This document shows, piece by piece, positions 1 through 11,984 of a DNA stretch of 64,000 nt. The stretch's first letter is position 1. The number at the start of each line of letters is the position of its first letter. The notes below the pieces were generated by a model. That model was not told where the DNA came from. It saw only the letters and a program-made list of their open reading frames with translations, and ran no database searches. A program made the translations under genes and the position numbers. This DNA comes from Hydractinia symbiolongicarpus (taxonomy: Eukaryota; Cnidaria; Hydrozoa; Anthoathecata; Hydractiniidae). Location: positions 16,282,501 to 16,346,500 of the forward strand of contig NC_079886.1 in the NCBI RefSeq assembly GCF_029227915.1, written 5' to 3'.

Positions 1-2870
1 TTGAGAGCATTGGCATAATTAATTCCGTATAAAAAGTTAAGTTCAATTAAGTTAAATTCACAAATAATCGTATCTGCAGGATACTCACGTTTTCTAGAAG
101 ACGTCAAAATGAGAAATCTTGTTGTGACGCTGAAACAAGGGGAAATATTTTGTTTTCCCGGACAATGCCTAGTTGTTCATTAAATTAAAGACATCAACAC
201 ACATACGAACACAATATTACAGTACATTACTAAGGCTAATTGCGCATTAACCTTTTAGGAGAGAAAATTCACTTGAGAGCAAATCCCATCACTTATAATG
301 GTCAGCGGTAAAAAGAAGTGTTTTTAGAAAAATGAAGACGTCATAGCAGGATTGCTAATGTTACTTATTCTCGTCCCCAGACCTATTTGAGATATAAACC
401 TTATCTCAAAGAGCTCTGGGGTCGAAAATGGATGTAATTTGGTCAGCAAAACTCTTTTAAAAAAAATGTATAGTATATGTAGGATAAAAATGTAGGGTAA
501 TGTTTAAAGAATATTTGTTGTTTGCGAAACAAATAGTAACCGATGTGGTTTAAAAACTCACTCTACGCAGGAGAAGCCTCAATCCTGTAAAAATTAGTGT
601 GGACATTTTCTTCCAAACATTCGCTCGAAACATGAAACATTTGTTCTGGATATTTGCTCCAAACATTCTCTCCGAACGATCGCTCCTAATATATGGTCCG
701 GATATTCGCTCCGAACGTTCGCTCCTAATATATGCTCCGGATATCGACTCCGAACGTTCGCTGCTAACATTTGCAACGGACATTTATTCAGTGTGCATGT
801 GAGAGGGTAAGCAACAATAAAATGTGGTTGCTAAGTGTCGATTTGACAAAAAAATTTTTTCGAGATCACCCGTCCATGGTCGTCAAGTTAAATAGAAGTT
901 TACAAAGTTTTCCAGTAATTTGATGCTCTCAGCTACATGTATGATCACTCATTATATCAGGTTCATGCGTGATTCAATATAAATAATGTTGAGATTTTTA
1001 TGTAGCCAATGTCACTAATAAAGGTCCCATCAATGTTTGGAATTACATTAAAAAGGATGAGAAGAAAATGTAAAAGATGTATGAAAATGGCAGCAATGAA
1101 TGGCAGCAATGAATTTTAACAATCGTTTAAAGTTTCTTACAGCCAAATAAGGGTTAAACACATTTCCGGTTTTTACTTAATTCGCATGGAAAAACGCCAA
1201 AAATTACATGAAAATCCAGGTAAAACTAAAAAAATCGGACAGTTGGTGTGTTGTGAAAACAATGGAGTACTATGAATGACTGTGCATTTAAAGCATATAG
1301 GCAATTATATTGCTAACCAAAGGCTGGTAAAAATAACAGAATAAAATACAAATCTCCTAATCATTAGTCAAACCAATTTCCCCACTGATACTCGCAGTTG
1401 CTATCTATGGCCTACGAAAAGTAAGTCAAGCATTACAATATAGACTAGTCAATAGCCCGTGAAAAAATTTCAAATTTGTTACAAAGTAAAGGGTCTTACA
1501 TAATGACCAACATTTTTAAATTTTTAACGTCCTGATTGGCTTAAGCCAAACAACTCTAACTTTTAATAATTACTTGAAACTTAATTACTTGAAACTTCGG
1601 TTTAAATAAAACACACATAACAGTCATTACTTTTGGTTCTATACAAACTAACTTGAGTGTTACACAAAGCAAAAAGCCGAGCGCTTAAAGTATGTAAATT
1701 ATAAATACATAAATACAAATAGATAAATAAACAAAATGGCAAGGAAACTTATTTCCTGGTTAGTTTGATACAAAAGGCCAACCTCGTTCCCAAGGCATTT
1801 TACCTTGTTGATAAGTTGGCCACTCTGTAATAACAGCTCAGGGGCCTGGGGAAGAGGTTGACAACAGGCAACAAAGGATTGTTTTAGGTTAATCTTTTCT
1901 ATTCAAAAACAGTTTTTAACTAAAACGCAAAAACATTTACTTCAAGTTTGATGGGTTCATCTATCGCGTATCGCTGATGAGGCGCCATTATAAAAAAAAA
2001 TAACTTGTTTTGCTGGATCCTGGAGTTTCTGGCGATTTTTCGTTAACTGCAAGATAAGCTGCATCCATGATAAAAAGTACAGGATTTTTTTATGTTCAAT
2101 TAAAGCCAGAAAAATATTTTGTAAATTCAATTAATTGTTTTGGGTTGGTTCATTTTCTACCATTATAGCTCAGAACTAGACAATGTCAGGCACATTGTAA
2201 ACCCAACCCAAATTAAAATCATATATTTTTATCCACTTCATTGTCTAACGTCTAATAAACATGATACAAAAGTTGTGGTTAATTTTGTACGTAGTAAGCT
2301 AAATTGAATGAAATGAAAAAAACAGCTGGCTAGGTCTGATTTATGAGACAAATATATGATTTTGATTTAACAAATTCGCTGCATTCAAACTATTGAAACT
2401 TTCTGGCTATCAAGTAAAGGCTCTACCTTCTTGTGCGGTGCTTAGGCCCTAAATTTTTAATATCTGTATTTTATTGGTTAACCCTTTTCCGTCCAGGGGG
2501 CCCGGCCGGGTTTCTATTGTAAATAAGATAATGTTAGTTCACGTAAAATTTTGTTATAAAATTAAAAATAAAACTGACTCATTTTCTCTAATTGCCGCAA
2601 ACAATTGTAAATTCCAAAGTAAATATAAAAGTTACATCGTTTTGAAATGTCAACTTTGCAAATTTTTTTTCCTTGGACCTACCCCTCAGGTAGAAACATG
2701 TTATTGCCCCAAAACCGTATTAGCCATATTGACTAAAGGCTAATAATTAAATATGCAGATTTTTTAGAAACATAAGATGCGAAAAGCAATGGAATTAGCA
2801 TATTTAACTATACATTTTTCCTTTTTTTAAAGAAAGCAAAATTAATTTCTTCAACTTCGATAACTGTGGT
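1..2870. other. Intergenic DNA, no supported gene
   Basis: AT-rich sequence with short open frames on both strands. None shows a recognisable domain or a convincing splice context. It holds the short tandem repeat at 650-790 and, around 1440-1480, a weak fragment of the dispersed hairpin-repeat family also found at 5248, 52795 and 58768. No exon, RNA gene or promoter can be supported here. Confidence 0.6.
650..790. repeat. Short tandem repeat, about 39-bp unit
   Basis: About three imperfect copies of a 38-40 bp unit that includes the self-complementary core GAACGTTCG followed by GCTCCTAATATATG and TCCGGATAT. Open frames on both strands here are repetitive peptides rich in Arg, Ser and Glu, which is what a simple tandem repeat gives when translated. 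Treated as non-coding. Confidence 0.75.
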
Positions 2871-3474
2871 CTGTTATATACATTTTTAACCTATCAGAAT
2901 TAGTGCGCGTGTTCATTTTGCTCCAAATGCAAAGTCAGAACGTTACTTCGCACAAAACTTTTCGTCTACAGATTAGGTACCAAAAAGAAGTCTGAGCTGA
3001 CTTTGTTTTCCTCACTAAATCACTACAAGATTTGACAAGTTACTTCGTAACATTTAAAAGAAAACAATAAACGAACCAATATATATATAAATATAATAAT
3101 ACTTGTTTATTTTGGTTTTTTGGGTTTTAAATGTTCTGTGCTGTTAGCAATTTCACTGACTAAGGAACCTCAATTTCACAATTATGCTTCATGCGCGCTG
3201 AATGGATGTTTTGATTTTTCAGAAACATGTCAATTACACTTCCGTTTCATTGTTTTTAATCTTAAACTCATAGCCCGTGGGGACCAATAAAAAAAAGGGG
3301 AAATGTACTTCCTGTGGTCTTAACGGCAAAAGGAAGTCTTATGTTTCAAATCTTCCATATTTAGACCTGTTTCGATATTTTAAGCACAGGTGAAATGGGC
3401 ACTAACTAAAAAAAAATAAAAAGGGCGCCTTAACTTTTTTCAAACTACTCGCTGAAATATTTTGGCAAAGAAAG
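2871..3474 (+). promoter_or_regulatory. Upstream region of TSR exon copy 1 (duplicated)
   Basis: This stretch is visibly related to 7586-8162, the region upstream of the pseudogene copy. Shared blocks include the AATACTTGTTTA stretch, TGTGCTGTTAGCAATTTCA, and the last 70 bases before the start codon. Just upstream of the ATG is an A-rich TATA-like stretch (about 3414-3424) aligning with a clean TATAAA at 8115-8120 in the other copy. Promoter activity is inferred from position and duplication only. Confidence 0.45.
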
Positions 3475-3903
3475 ATGCATGTATTTTACATCGTTTCCTC
3501 CTTGATTCTCTCTCTCCATTCGTATGTTAATGGGTGTTGGTGGCTTGCGACTAAAAGGAATTGTCAGGTCTCTTCGTGGAGTTCCTGGACATCTTGCTCA
3601 ACATCATGTGGTTATGGTACCAAGTATCGGAGTAGATGGATTACAGTCACTGCTATATGCAGATCGTGTAATTACAACTTACGAGAATCGAGTAGCTGCT
3701 GGAAGAAATGTTGTCCCCGAGCTTGTTCGTATCACTACGGCTCCTGGAGTAAATGCACAGGGTGTGGCAAAAACGGTAAACAGTACAGTAAGCTCATCAT
3801 ATCAAGTAATCCGTCCTGTGGAGGAAAGGCCTGTCCAAAGTTGAGATATAAAACTCGAATATGTGACACAAAAAGGTACAACTATTCATTTCTTTGTTAT
3901 TAA
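3475..3903 (+). CDS. Secreted two-TSR exon, copy 1
   Basis: The open frame encodes 142 residues: a hydrophobic signal peptide (about 1-20), then two thrombospondin type 1 repeats. TSR1 (about 29-70) carries WSSW, a candidate C-mannosylation motif, and CSTSCG, an O-fucose-type motif. TSR2 (about 80-130) begins CCPRACSYHYGSWSKC and ends CGGKAC. After Cys-Asp-Thr-Lys-Arg the sequence reads AG|GTAC, a possible phase-2 splice donor matching the other copies, so the exon may end at about 3874. If unspliced, the frame runs nine residues further to a TAA that overlaps an AATAAA signal at 3903-3908. It is therefore either an alternative first exon of the gene at 14855 or a small intronless secreted TSR protein. 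Extracellular adhesion or carbohydrate binding is usual for TSRs; the exact role is unknown. Confidence 0.7.
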   Translation: MHVFYIVSSLILSLHSYVNGCWWLATKRNCQVSSWSSWTSCSTSCGYGTKYRSRWITVTAICRSCNYNLRESSSCWKKCCPRACSYHYGSWSKCTGCGKNGKQYSKLIISSNPSCGGKACPKLRYKTRICDTKRYNYSFLCY

Positions 3904-5247
3904 ATAAATTTTATTGTTAGGTGTTTCTTCTTCTTATCGTAATTATTATTATTATAATTACACTAAAACCTCATTATATAGCGAACATGCTTTATAACGG
4001 AGAATTTTATTCGTTTATGGGACGGATAAAATTACGGCTAATCTCACATACCAAAACCTCTATGTAGCGAAAACTTAAAAGAAGACACCTCCCTATAGTT
4101 GACGTTGTTTTAAGGTCCTAATTTTTATCATAATTTTAGTAATGGACCTATTTAGATAACCTTGCGAAATCTAAAACATGCAGTAAGAATTACAATAAAA
4201 ATGAATTGCTTTAGGAGCTTCACTTCTCTCATGATAAACCACGGTGAATGTAGAATAAAAATATATAGATTTAATTCTTAATGTTCCTAAATTCTTGGAA
4301 AGAACGTATTATAAAATTGTTTGGTGCCCGTCAGCATTTTTTAAAAATGCGTAAATCCTGGCTACTGTGATTTATTAATTAAGGCATTTACTACAGATCT
4401 CCAAGATCAAAGTAATTGGAAAGTATATTCTAAAGATACCAAGATTCTGCTCAGGACGAGTGTAAAAACCGCGAGGGTTTCTTTTTATATTAGCTATTGG
4501 AAATGTTGAAAGGGAAGCACGTCTAAATAACAAAAAAATGTACGCATTATTACTAACTTTATTTTATTCCCTTCGCCTAGCTTATTCCACTGTTTATTTG
4601 AAAATATCTAGATGGATAATCACATTTTTTAAAAGCAAATAAAGCTTGGGTTAGACCACGCAGGAATTGTAATTCGAAATTTAAAGCCCCTGTAGAGTTA
4701 TTCTTTTGTTGTTTGAAGAGGTTATAAAGAAGAAAAATAAGGTATCTGGAAATATATCTAAAGCAGTAACATGGTATTATTTTTTACAACATTTGTTTGG
4801 AGTCTGTTTTAGCATAAAAATATATTATTTTTTAGTGAAGTGGTAAATATAGAACTTGTTTGTGAATGTAAATCTAAAATAGTTTTTGCGTCGTGCATCT
4901 TGAATATTTAGGTTACTTTCGTTTAAAAACACTCTAATTCACAGTCTCCCACTGTTAATATACCAGGACAGGTTAATAATTACTTGAAGACTATAGGTTT
5001 GTTTTAACAGAATTGGACCTCCATACTTTCTTTAACTTTAAGTTGTTAAGTTTAGTAAAAGGGTTGCATGTAACATAATTTTGCGATTCTACTTTTTGCG
5101 TTACTGTAAACAAATTTCATTGGGCCATAATTTGGTATAATTTAATTTAGGCTTTAAATATGCTTACAAAGATTTATGTCTCTTTAATAATAGCCATATT
5201 CCGTTTGTCTGTTTTTGCGCAAAAAAAACATTGTGCTACGGAAAATA

Positions 5248-5395
5248 TGCGATATATAAAGGACGGGCGACCTCGTGAATTTTTCCACGGGCTACCGGCT
5301 AGTCTTTTTAATAATATCCGTATAGGTCTGTCTGTCTGTCACGCAAAATTGTAACCGCAATAGCGAGACACACGAAATGCGGTTAATAAGGACGG
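5248..5395 (+). repeat. Dispersed hairpin-repeat copy
   Basis: One copy of a family also at 48165-48290 (minus), 52795-53090 (minus) and 58768-59405 (plus). Shared parts are ATAAAGGACGGGCGA, a CCACGGGCTA hairpin arm, CTAGTCT, AATAATA, and a (GTCT)n run followed by GTCACGCAAAAT. It looks like a short non-autonomous mobile repeat; no coding capacity is seen. Confidence 0.65.
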
Positions 5396-6584
5396 GCTCA
5401 AAAACTACCCTACTAGTACGTGTTAGATGTTCCCTTCAATAAAAAAAATATCTTATAATGTATATTGTGCGTACTATTCAGGTTTCTACAGCTATTTTTA
5501 TGTTAAAATAGGCAAAATGTTTGGAAGGTTTCGTGTCTTCCAAATGCTCTGATCCTAAAGATCTAAAGGTATGCTTTCTGTAGTGTAGATCGAAGCAGAC
5601 TGAATTTACTATTTTTTTTAACTAAAAGGGCGCGATAATTATTCGAGACGTTACGTAGCTACGTTGCTTTTCGTAACGTAAAATGCACTCCAATACAACA
5701 TACATGGGTAAATCCTGTTTTTATTTTAACTTCATCGTTGTTTTCATCAAAAAACCACCGTAATTTTGTGGTAAACTGATTTAATGTCATAATATTGTCT
5801 TGAGAAGATGTTTTATTTTATTTATCTCGTTATATTCTAATTGTTTTCTTTTCAGAAAATATAATTTGTTGGAAGAATAGTCTTAAGGGGCTTCTGTAGC
5901 ATATGTAATTTTCCACAGACATCCAACTCAAAATTCCAAAAGGCTTTTTTCCATCACGGTAACAATATGAAGTGGGCTCAAACAAAAACCTCGATGCCCT
6001 CTAACGTTAGGATTCAGCATTGGTGTATATACTGCTGGTATAATTTACAAAACGATTTCTCTAACTCCAACTACTTACAAAGCGCCCAACAGATAGGTTT
6101 TCCAGTTGAATATTTCGCGGAAGGAAACTCATTCGGTCTTGTATGTACGCGCATGTGTACATATGCTGATTGTATCAATCTGATATAAAAAAAACTTATA
6201 AAAATATGTAACGGAATTTCATTGCGATTTAAAATCTTATTTCGGGTCCAAATATACATTTTCTCCATATTAGTTACTGTAAATTATTATTAGAAAAAAA
6301 CATGTTTAGATTTCATATCGATTCTCTTCCTTCATTTGTATCTTAATGGAAACTGTGTGTTGGCAGACCAGGAGAAGATGTATTTCTTCCATTTTGTTCT
6401 TTAATGACATATAACTGTCCCAAATTTGATTTCATTTCATTCCAAGGAGGGAAAATCACCTGCCAGCTCGACCACAGGATTGTTTTTTTTCTTCTAATAA
6501 CCTAATAATTTCTAATAATTTTTGTAAAACCCACAAAAGGAAATCGGGGTAATAAAACTTTCTAGGATGATTCCCATTAATAAA

Positions 6585-6815
6585 ATATATTTATGGACGT
6601 TATTCGATATTTTTCCGATAACATTGAATTGCCAAGAATTTCATAGAAATTAAAGAACTAGTTTCGAGCGAACACCAATATCTTAAGCTCTGCAAGGTAT
6701 GGTACCTCAAAATGTGGTTGCGAAGGGGTCTAATAGATAATTATAAAAACTCGGAAAGTATGGTAACAAAAATAGGTTATTAAAGAAAAAATGACAGGGA
6801 AAACAGACGTACCTT
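6585..6815 (+). mobile_element. Decayed relic of the 20080-20815 MITE family
   Basis: The order of motifs matches the right half of the element at 20080-20815: TTTCATAGA, AGTTTCGAG, AATATC, AAGGTATG, GGTGTCTAATAGAT or GGGGTCTAATAGAT, and AACTC.G.AAGTAT. Termini are not visible, so this is a diverged fragment. Confidence 0.5.
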
Positions 6816-7585
6816 TGATTCCTTCTCTTCGTTCGATGACACGAATTAACACGATGATTGAACACAATGTAATATCAATTCGGGCCTCATAATTAAAGGT
6901 AGCAATTGTTCTGTTATAAAATAGGTTACAAATTAAAAAATTTACTTTTTCAATTCCCGCACTTCTGCCAAGTTCATACAAGTTCTATAAGCATTACGAT
7001 TTTTGATTTGAGCCCTTTGATATGGTTAAGTAGAAATCCAATCTAAAAAGGAATTATCAGGTTTTAATTAATTGGAAATACATTGTAATTTTGCTTGAAT
7101 CTTGTGCTGAATTGCCATTCTCCAACTGACTCTATAAAATATTGGATGTCAAAGATTCTAAGCTAAGTAAGCTCCTCAAATATTTCTTCATTTTTTGGGT
7201 TGCTTAACCCTGTTTATTCTTACAGAGATAATTCCCATTAAAAAGAGTTAATTTAAAGTCATCAGCTAAGACCTCTGACATATGGAATGCGAAATTAAGC
7301 AAAATTAAAAAAATCATAGAAAAAGTTAGCTAAAAAAATACAGATTTTTTTGGAAAATTAATGACGACAGTATTGATATTTTCTGTGAAATCACTTCCAT
7401 TATTTTTAGTCACTTACGGCGCATAGCCGCAGTGTGCTTTATTGACATTTATGAAGAACACAAAAATATAAATCTTTTCCTTATTATCAACGGAGGACAA
7501 GCAAAGAATAATAGCGACGCATACATTTCTGTTACCAAATTCTGCTAAAAGTCAATTACCGGTTTTAGTTGGTGAGTATACTAAA

Positions 7586-8162
7586 ATCTACATTTTCAAC
7601 CTATTAGAATGACTGCGCATGTCCATTGTTGAAAATACTAAGCCAGAACAACGGTTAGCTAAAAACAAATTTTTGGTCTGCACAAATGTTATTTGCCTTA
7701 TGTGACCACTGCTAGAATAGACAAGTTGTTAGGTGGCTCCATTTAAAAAAGAAACAAAGAAACAAACAAATAGATAGATAGATATATAAGCAGAATAATA
7801 CTTGTTTACTTTGTTGTTTTTTTTGGTTTTAAATATTTTGTGCTGTTAGCAATTTCATTGACTATATAACCTCAATTATTCTCCTTGTTATTACAACCAT
7901 GAGCTGAATGGATGTTGTGATTTTTCCGAAACTTGCCAATTACACTTCCGTTTCATTGTTTCATTTCATTCCGTTAATCGTAAACACAAGAAGACTAAAA
8001 ATAAAACTAAGATGCATTTTGAGTGGTCAAACGACAAATGGAAGTTTTTCTCTAAATAGTCTAAATTTAGACCTATTTTGATAAGCGCGGGGGGATGGAC
8101 ACTAACTAAAAACATATAAAGGGACCCCTAAATGTTCTTCAAAATACTTGCTGAATAAGAAG
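7586..8162 (+). promoter_or_regulatory. Upstream region of TSR pseudogene copy, TATA box
   Basis: Related to 2871-3474 over most of its length. It carries a clear TATAAA at 8115-8120, 43 bases before the ATG. The duplication therefore included the promoter region along with the coding exon. Confidence 0.5.
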
Positions 8163-8350
8163 ATGGCTAAAATCAACATAGTTTTCTTCCTGATTCTTTT
8201 TTTCTATTTGCTTGTTAATGGTTGTTGGTATTGGGTGGTTAGTTGCCAGGTCTCTACGTGGAGCTTCTGGACATCTTGCTCTGTATCTTGTGTTTATGAT
8301 ACGAAGTATCAGAGTAGATAGATTAGAGTCACTGCTGTATGTACATCACA
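8163..8350 (+). pseudogene. Two-TSR exon, copy 2 (broken)
   Basis: A close relative of copy 1. The frame opens with an intact signal peptide and the start of TSR1, including CQVSTWSFW and CSVSC, then stops at TAG (8319-8321) after 52 codons. Further stops follow and the alignment with copy 1 fades near 8350. All of TSR2 and the exon-end splice donor are missing. Within TSR1 the usual Gly after CSxSC is Val. The upstream TATA box is intact, so transcription may persist, but no TSR protein can be made. Confidence 0.8.
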
Positions 8351-9131
8351 TAACGACATTTCGATATATTAATATTAATAGCTATTGCAAAGGAAAAATT
8401 TTAAGTCATTGTCAGTTGAAAAAAATAATACAAAGAATGAAGGTGCAGAAACGTACAAAAAAGAAATGTAACAGGTTTTACATATCTCTAATGGAAAAAA
8501 TGAAAAATATCTTTTGAAATTTCTCATGATTATTTAGTAAAATCAAAAAAATCAAAAAATTCGATCAGTCACGTGTCAAAATATTCCACTTCATGAAATA
8601 AAGCAACGATGCCAATTTCAAGATCGTCTCCAATAGCACAAAAAGCGAAAGAAAGTACTCGGTAAAAATTTTTTAGGTTTTAGTTTCAAATGTTTCAGTT
8701 TCTCAGTACCAAAGTCTCTGCGAGGCACGGAATCTAAAAATTTTACGACTGCTGCTTACAATGAATATGAAGCGTCATCATCACGTGTTATGGTTATACA
8801 CAATATCAAAAAGGTTGTTTAAATCAGGCGTCGGGGTAGGGCTAATCTGCCAAAAAAATTTATAGGCACCTGGTTTATCTTTTTTAAAAAATTGAGTTTA
8901 ATAAACATCGAGATGGGTGGGTGGAAAGGAGAGAGGAAAATTTTACCCTCCAGTAGAAGATATATGAATAAAAGGAGGAGGGAGAAGGAAGGAGTTTTTT
9001 TCTTATTTTTGTGACGTCGTTCGTGGTTGCATTTTTATTTGCTTTACTATGTTTTGTTTTGAATAGCATCACAAAATGTCAAACCTCGAGCTAGTTATGC
9101 TATTTGGATACGAATCATTCATGTTTTTAAA
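8351..9131. other. Intergenic DNA between TSR copies
   Basis: No supported gene. A purine-rich stretch lies around 8915-8995. A very short upstream frame (ATG at 9121) precedes the start codon of copy 3 at 9132; it stops after four codons and overlaps the true ATG as AAATGA. Confidence 0.5.
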
Positions 9132-9542
9132 ATGAAAGGCTTGTTAATATTCATTTTGGTTTTAATAAAATATTCCCAAGAAGAAGCATTTTGTGAGAGC
9201 TGTTCGGAAGAGAAGTTGTCTGCTTGGTCTCTGTGGAGCGAATGTTCAAAAAGTTGCGGAGATGATAGTAAAAGAAGCAGAAACAGGCATCTGATAGATG
9301 ACGAAAGTGATAAAAAATGTATGCCAAAATGTCCGCATGTGTTTGAGGAATACGCTGAGTGCGAGACAACTTGTTGTCCTATACCTTGTTCGTACTCATA
9401 CACTGAGTGGAGCAATTGTATAGGGTGCGGAAAAAATGGTTCTCAACACAGACAAATGATAATAAACAAACCATCTTTCTGTGGTGGCAAATCCTGTCCT
9501 AACACTAAACTTCAAGAAAGAACATGCGATCCAAATAGGTAA
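9132..9542 (+). CDS. Secreted two-TSR exon, copy 3 (acidic TSR1)
   Basis: The frame encodes 136 residues: signal peptide (about 1-19), a first TSR starting LSAWSLWSEC with CSKSCG, and a second TSR starting CCPIPCSYSYTEWSNC and ending CGGKSC, then Cys-Asp-Pro-Asn-Arg. The exon ends AG|GTAATG, a phase-2 donor like the other copies. Without splicing, a TAA stop follows immediately. TSR1 is rich in Asp and Glu and lacks the CGG motif, in contrast to the strongly basic copies 4 and 5. No poly(A) signal lies right after the stop (next AATAAA near 9795), which favours splicing onward more than in copies 1 and 4. Function beyond an extracellular TSR protein is not known. Confidence 0.75.
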   Translation: MKGLLIFILVLIKYSQEEAFCESCSEEKLSAWSLWSECSKSCGDDSKRSRNRHLIDDESDKKCMPKCPHVFEEYAECETTCCPIPCSYSYTEWSNCIGCGKNGSQHRQMIINKPSFCGGKSCPNTKLQERTCDPNR

Positions 9543-11984
9543 TGTTTTGTGCATCAGGGTTGTTTATGATTTCGGGTATAAGGTTCTGTTGCAGTTAACA
9601 AAAAAGTTTGTAGCAGGATGGGGGAAAATCTTTTTGTAGGTGCCTAAAATAGATTAAGAAAAATTCAAAAATATTTTTACATTATATAACTAATTTTAAA
9701 ATTTTGAAAAAAAAACATTTCAATTAACTGCATACGAAAACTTTTTAGCATGATAAGGAAAACAATTCTGTATCATTTCCACCAAGAAGCATTAAATAAA
9801 ATTCGGCAAGTACTTTTAAGCATATTGCTGAGCCTTTTTCTGACAAGAAGTTTCTCTTATGTTGTGGGTATTTTAATTAACGAGTCTGTTAAAGTCTGAA
9901 TTTGGCCTTAGGTAATTATATATTTTCTGGCTACTCCTTGAAGTAAAACAGGACCATTTCACTGCAACGTTCAAGTTTTTAATTTATTTTTCTAATAAGT
10001 AAAACGCAAGAATACTTAAGCCTGATTGTATTTTCCATAAGCATATGCCAACCCGATCATGAATTTTCACTTGCTTGTAAAAAAAACATAGGAATTTAGG
10101 TAAGGAATTTTTAGATTCGACAATGGTACATGAATATCTTGTAAATGTTTTTCGTCAGTAGCTGGGTTACTTACACAAAAAAGTATGAGAGTGGTACAAT
10201 GCGGGTTTTTTTCTTGTTATATCCAAATCAGGTAAATCCCATTTGAGCTAGTCGAAAGTGGAAGGTCATTTACCAGCTGTTCTTTTGCAGGATGATTTTC
10301 GGCGTCATGTTTCATCATGGCATACTGTACAACCCCTAACTGAAATGTAGAACATTATTTATTCTTTCATGTGGTACATTTGCATCAAAAAACATTTTTT
10401 CTCGAAAAAACTTACTTTGCTTTTGGTTTTTACTTCAAAAATATTTTGATCAACTGGGTAAGAAAATATTATATAAGGGATTTTAGCTTTTTAAAGCTTA
10501 CACAAAGGCCTTGTTAAGCATACGATACTGTGCCTTCTTGTGGAAATGTGATACGAGTCCAGTTATTTATAAAGAAAATTCTTGATTTATATTTTTCATA
10601 GTCTATTACTTAGTTTCTTTTAAGTTTTTTTTTTTGTTGAAACATGAAATGTGACAACAACACCCATTTAAAAGTATCGTACTATGGATTGCGAGTATGA
10701 CCGGATCTGAAGTGCCCTGGGCTATTCGAGAAATAAAATTTAGTGAGTGTAGTTATCTTCGGTATTTTCTAACCTGTACGAATAGAATTGACTTGTGTGT
10801 AAAAATGGGTGGGGGAGTTCCATTCAAGCATGCGCTACTAGACGCATGCGTATTTTGCCTCGATTACTACGAAAATAAGTTACATTACTTACATTTGGAA
10901 GTCTGTTCTTATAATACAGCCCAATATATAAAGTATACAGTTCTGTCATATTTTTTGTACTTCATTCGTTCATCCATTTACTTTCTTTTATAAAAAATAT
11001 TCAAATTACATCGTACTATCAAAAGATTTTCACACACATCAAAACAAACAAATCAAATCTGCAAATTTTTTTCACGTTTGGACAAGTATCTACATGAAGT
11101 CAAAATTCTGATGTCAAAAATACGTGTGGTCATCACATGACATCAGGCTACCTGATAAAACAGCCTTGAATTGTCAAAAAAACATGGGAAAGGGTATATG
11201 CAAAATACTTTTCACTATAATGTATTTCGCGGCGTTGAAAAAACGAACGTTTCTGTACGAATTCTTAATAATATTGTTGATAATGTACAATGTAATTAAT
11301 TTTACAACAAGGTAATAATACAAAATAATCACAAAAGATATGCTTTGGAAAGCATAAACATGGAAATCGGCACCATTCTCGATCCCAGGTCTTTAAAAAG
11401 TATACACTTAAAAGAGAATGGTTACCATTTCTTTTAATTAACAAAAACACATTTTTTAGTCTAATTACCTTTTCTCTTCGCTTGAATCACTGGTACAAAG
11501 ATCAGTTTTCCTTTACCACAAACAATACTTTCTTCTCATAAAGCAAGAAATTTGCTATTTTAAATCTCAAAATCAATTTTGGTATAATTTTAAGCGTGAT
11601 GAAAATTGGTGCTGGTGAACATGTCGCAACGGTTGTCATGAAGTGTTGCCATATAATGTAACCACGGTTACTTTTATTAGAACTTTTTTTAAACCGTTAT
11701 AACATACAAATTATTTAGCAGGCCTTTGTAGGGTGGTAAAAATAGAATTACCTTTCTACCTATAAAAACAAATCTGTTTTTATAACATGCGTATGCAGAA
11801 CATGTCGATAATTGTGGTTAATTCCTTTCATGAACACTCTCATTCCCAGCCTTTTTGTTCTAATATATCAGTACATGGTAACAAGAACATGTAGACTAAG
11901 TTTGTCGTTGCAGCATCGGACAAATATATTTTTTCCTTGCTTTAACCTTAATTAACTTAGTTAAATGGACGTGTTCAAGCAAGG
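9543..11984. other. Intergenic DNA between TSR copies 3 and 4
   Basis: AT-rich with short open frames (for example 10697-10993 and 11124-11315) that show no domain and no matched splice sites. No TSR-like exon was seen. If copy 3 is spliced, its partner is not in this stretch. Confidence 0.5.

Larger units (their letters stand above)
3909..7585. other. Intergenic DNA with transposon-like remnants
   Basis: No downstream TSR exon with a matching phase was found between copy 1 and copy 2. The block around 3958-4110 resembles a DNA-transposon end (CTAAAACCTCATTATATAGCGAA, then a similar CCAAAACCTCTATGTAGCG), but the element cannot be bounded. A dispersed hairpin-repeat copy lies at 5248-5395 and an old MITE relic at 6585-6815. 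Open frames here are short and unrecognised. Confidence 0.5.

Noticed and set aside
550-802. Overlapping open frames on both strands
   Set aside because: They are translations of the short tandem repeat at 650-790.
3958-4110. Complete DNA transposon
   Set aside because: Only end-like sequence is visible; no second terminus or target duplication could be matched.
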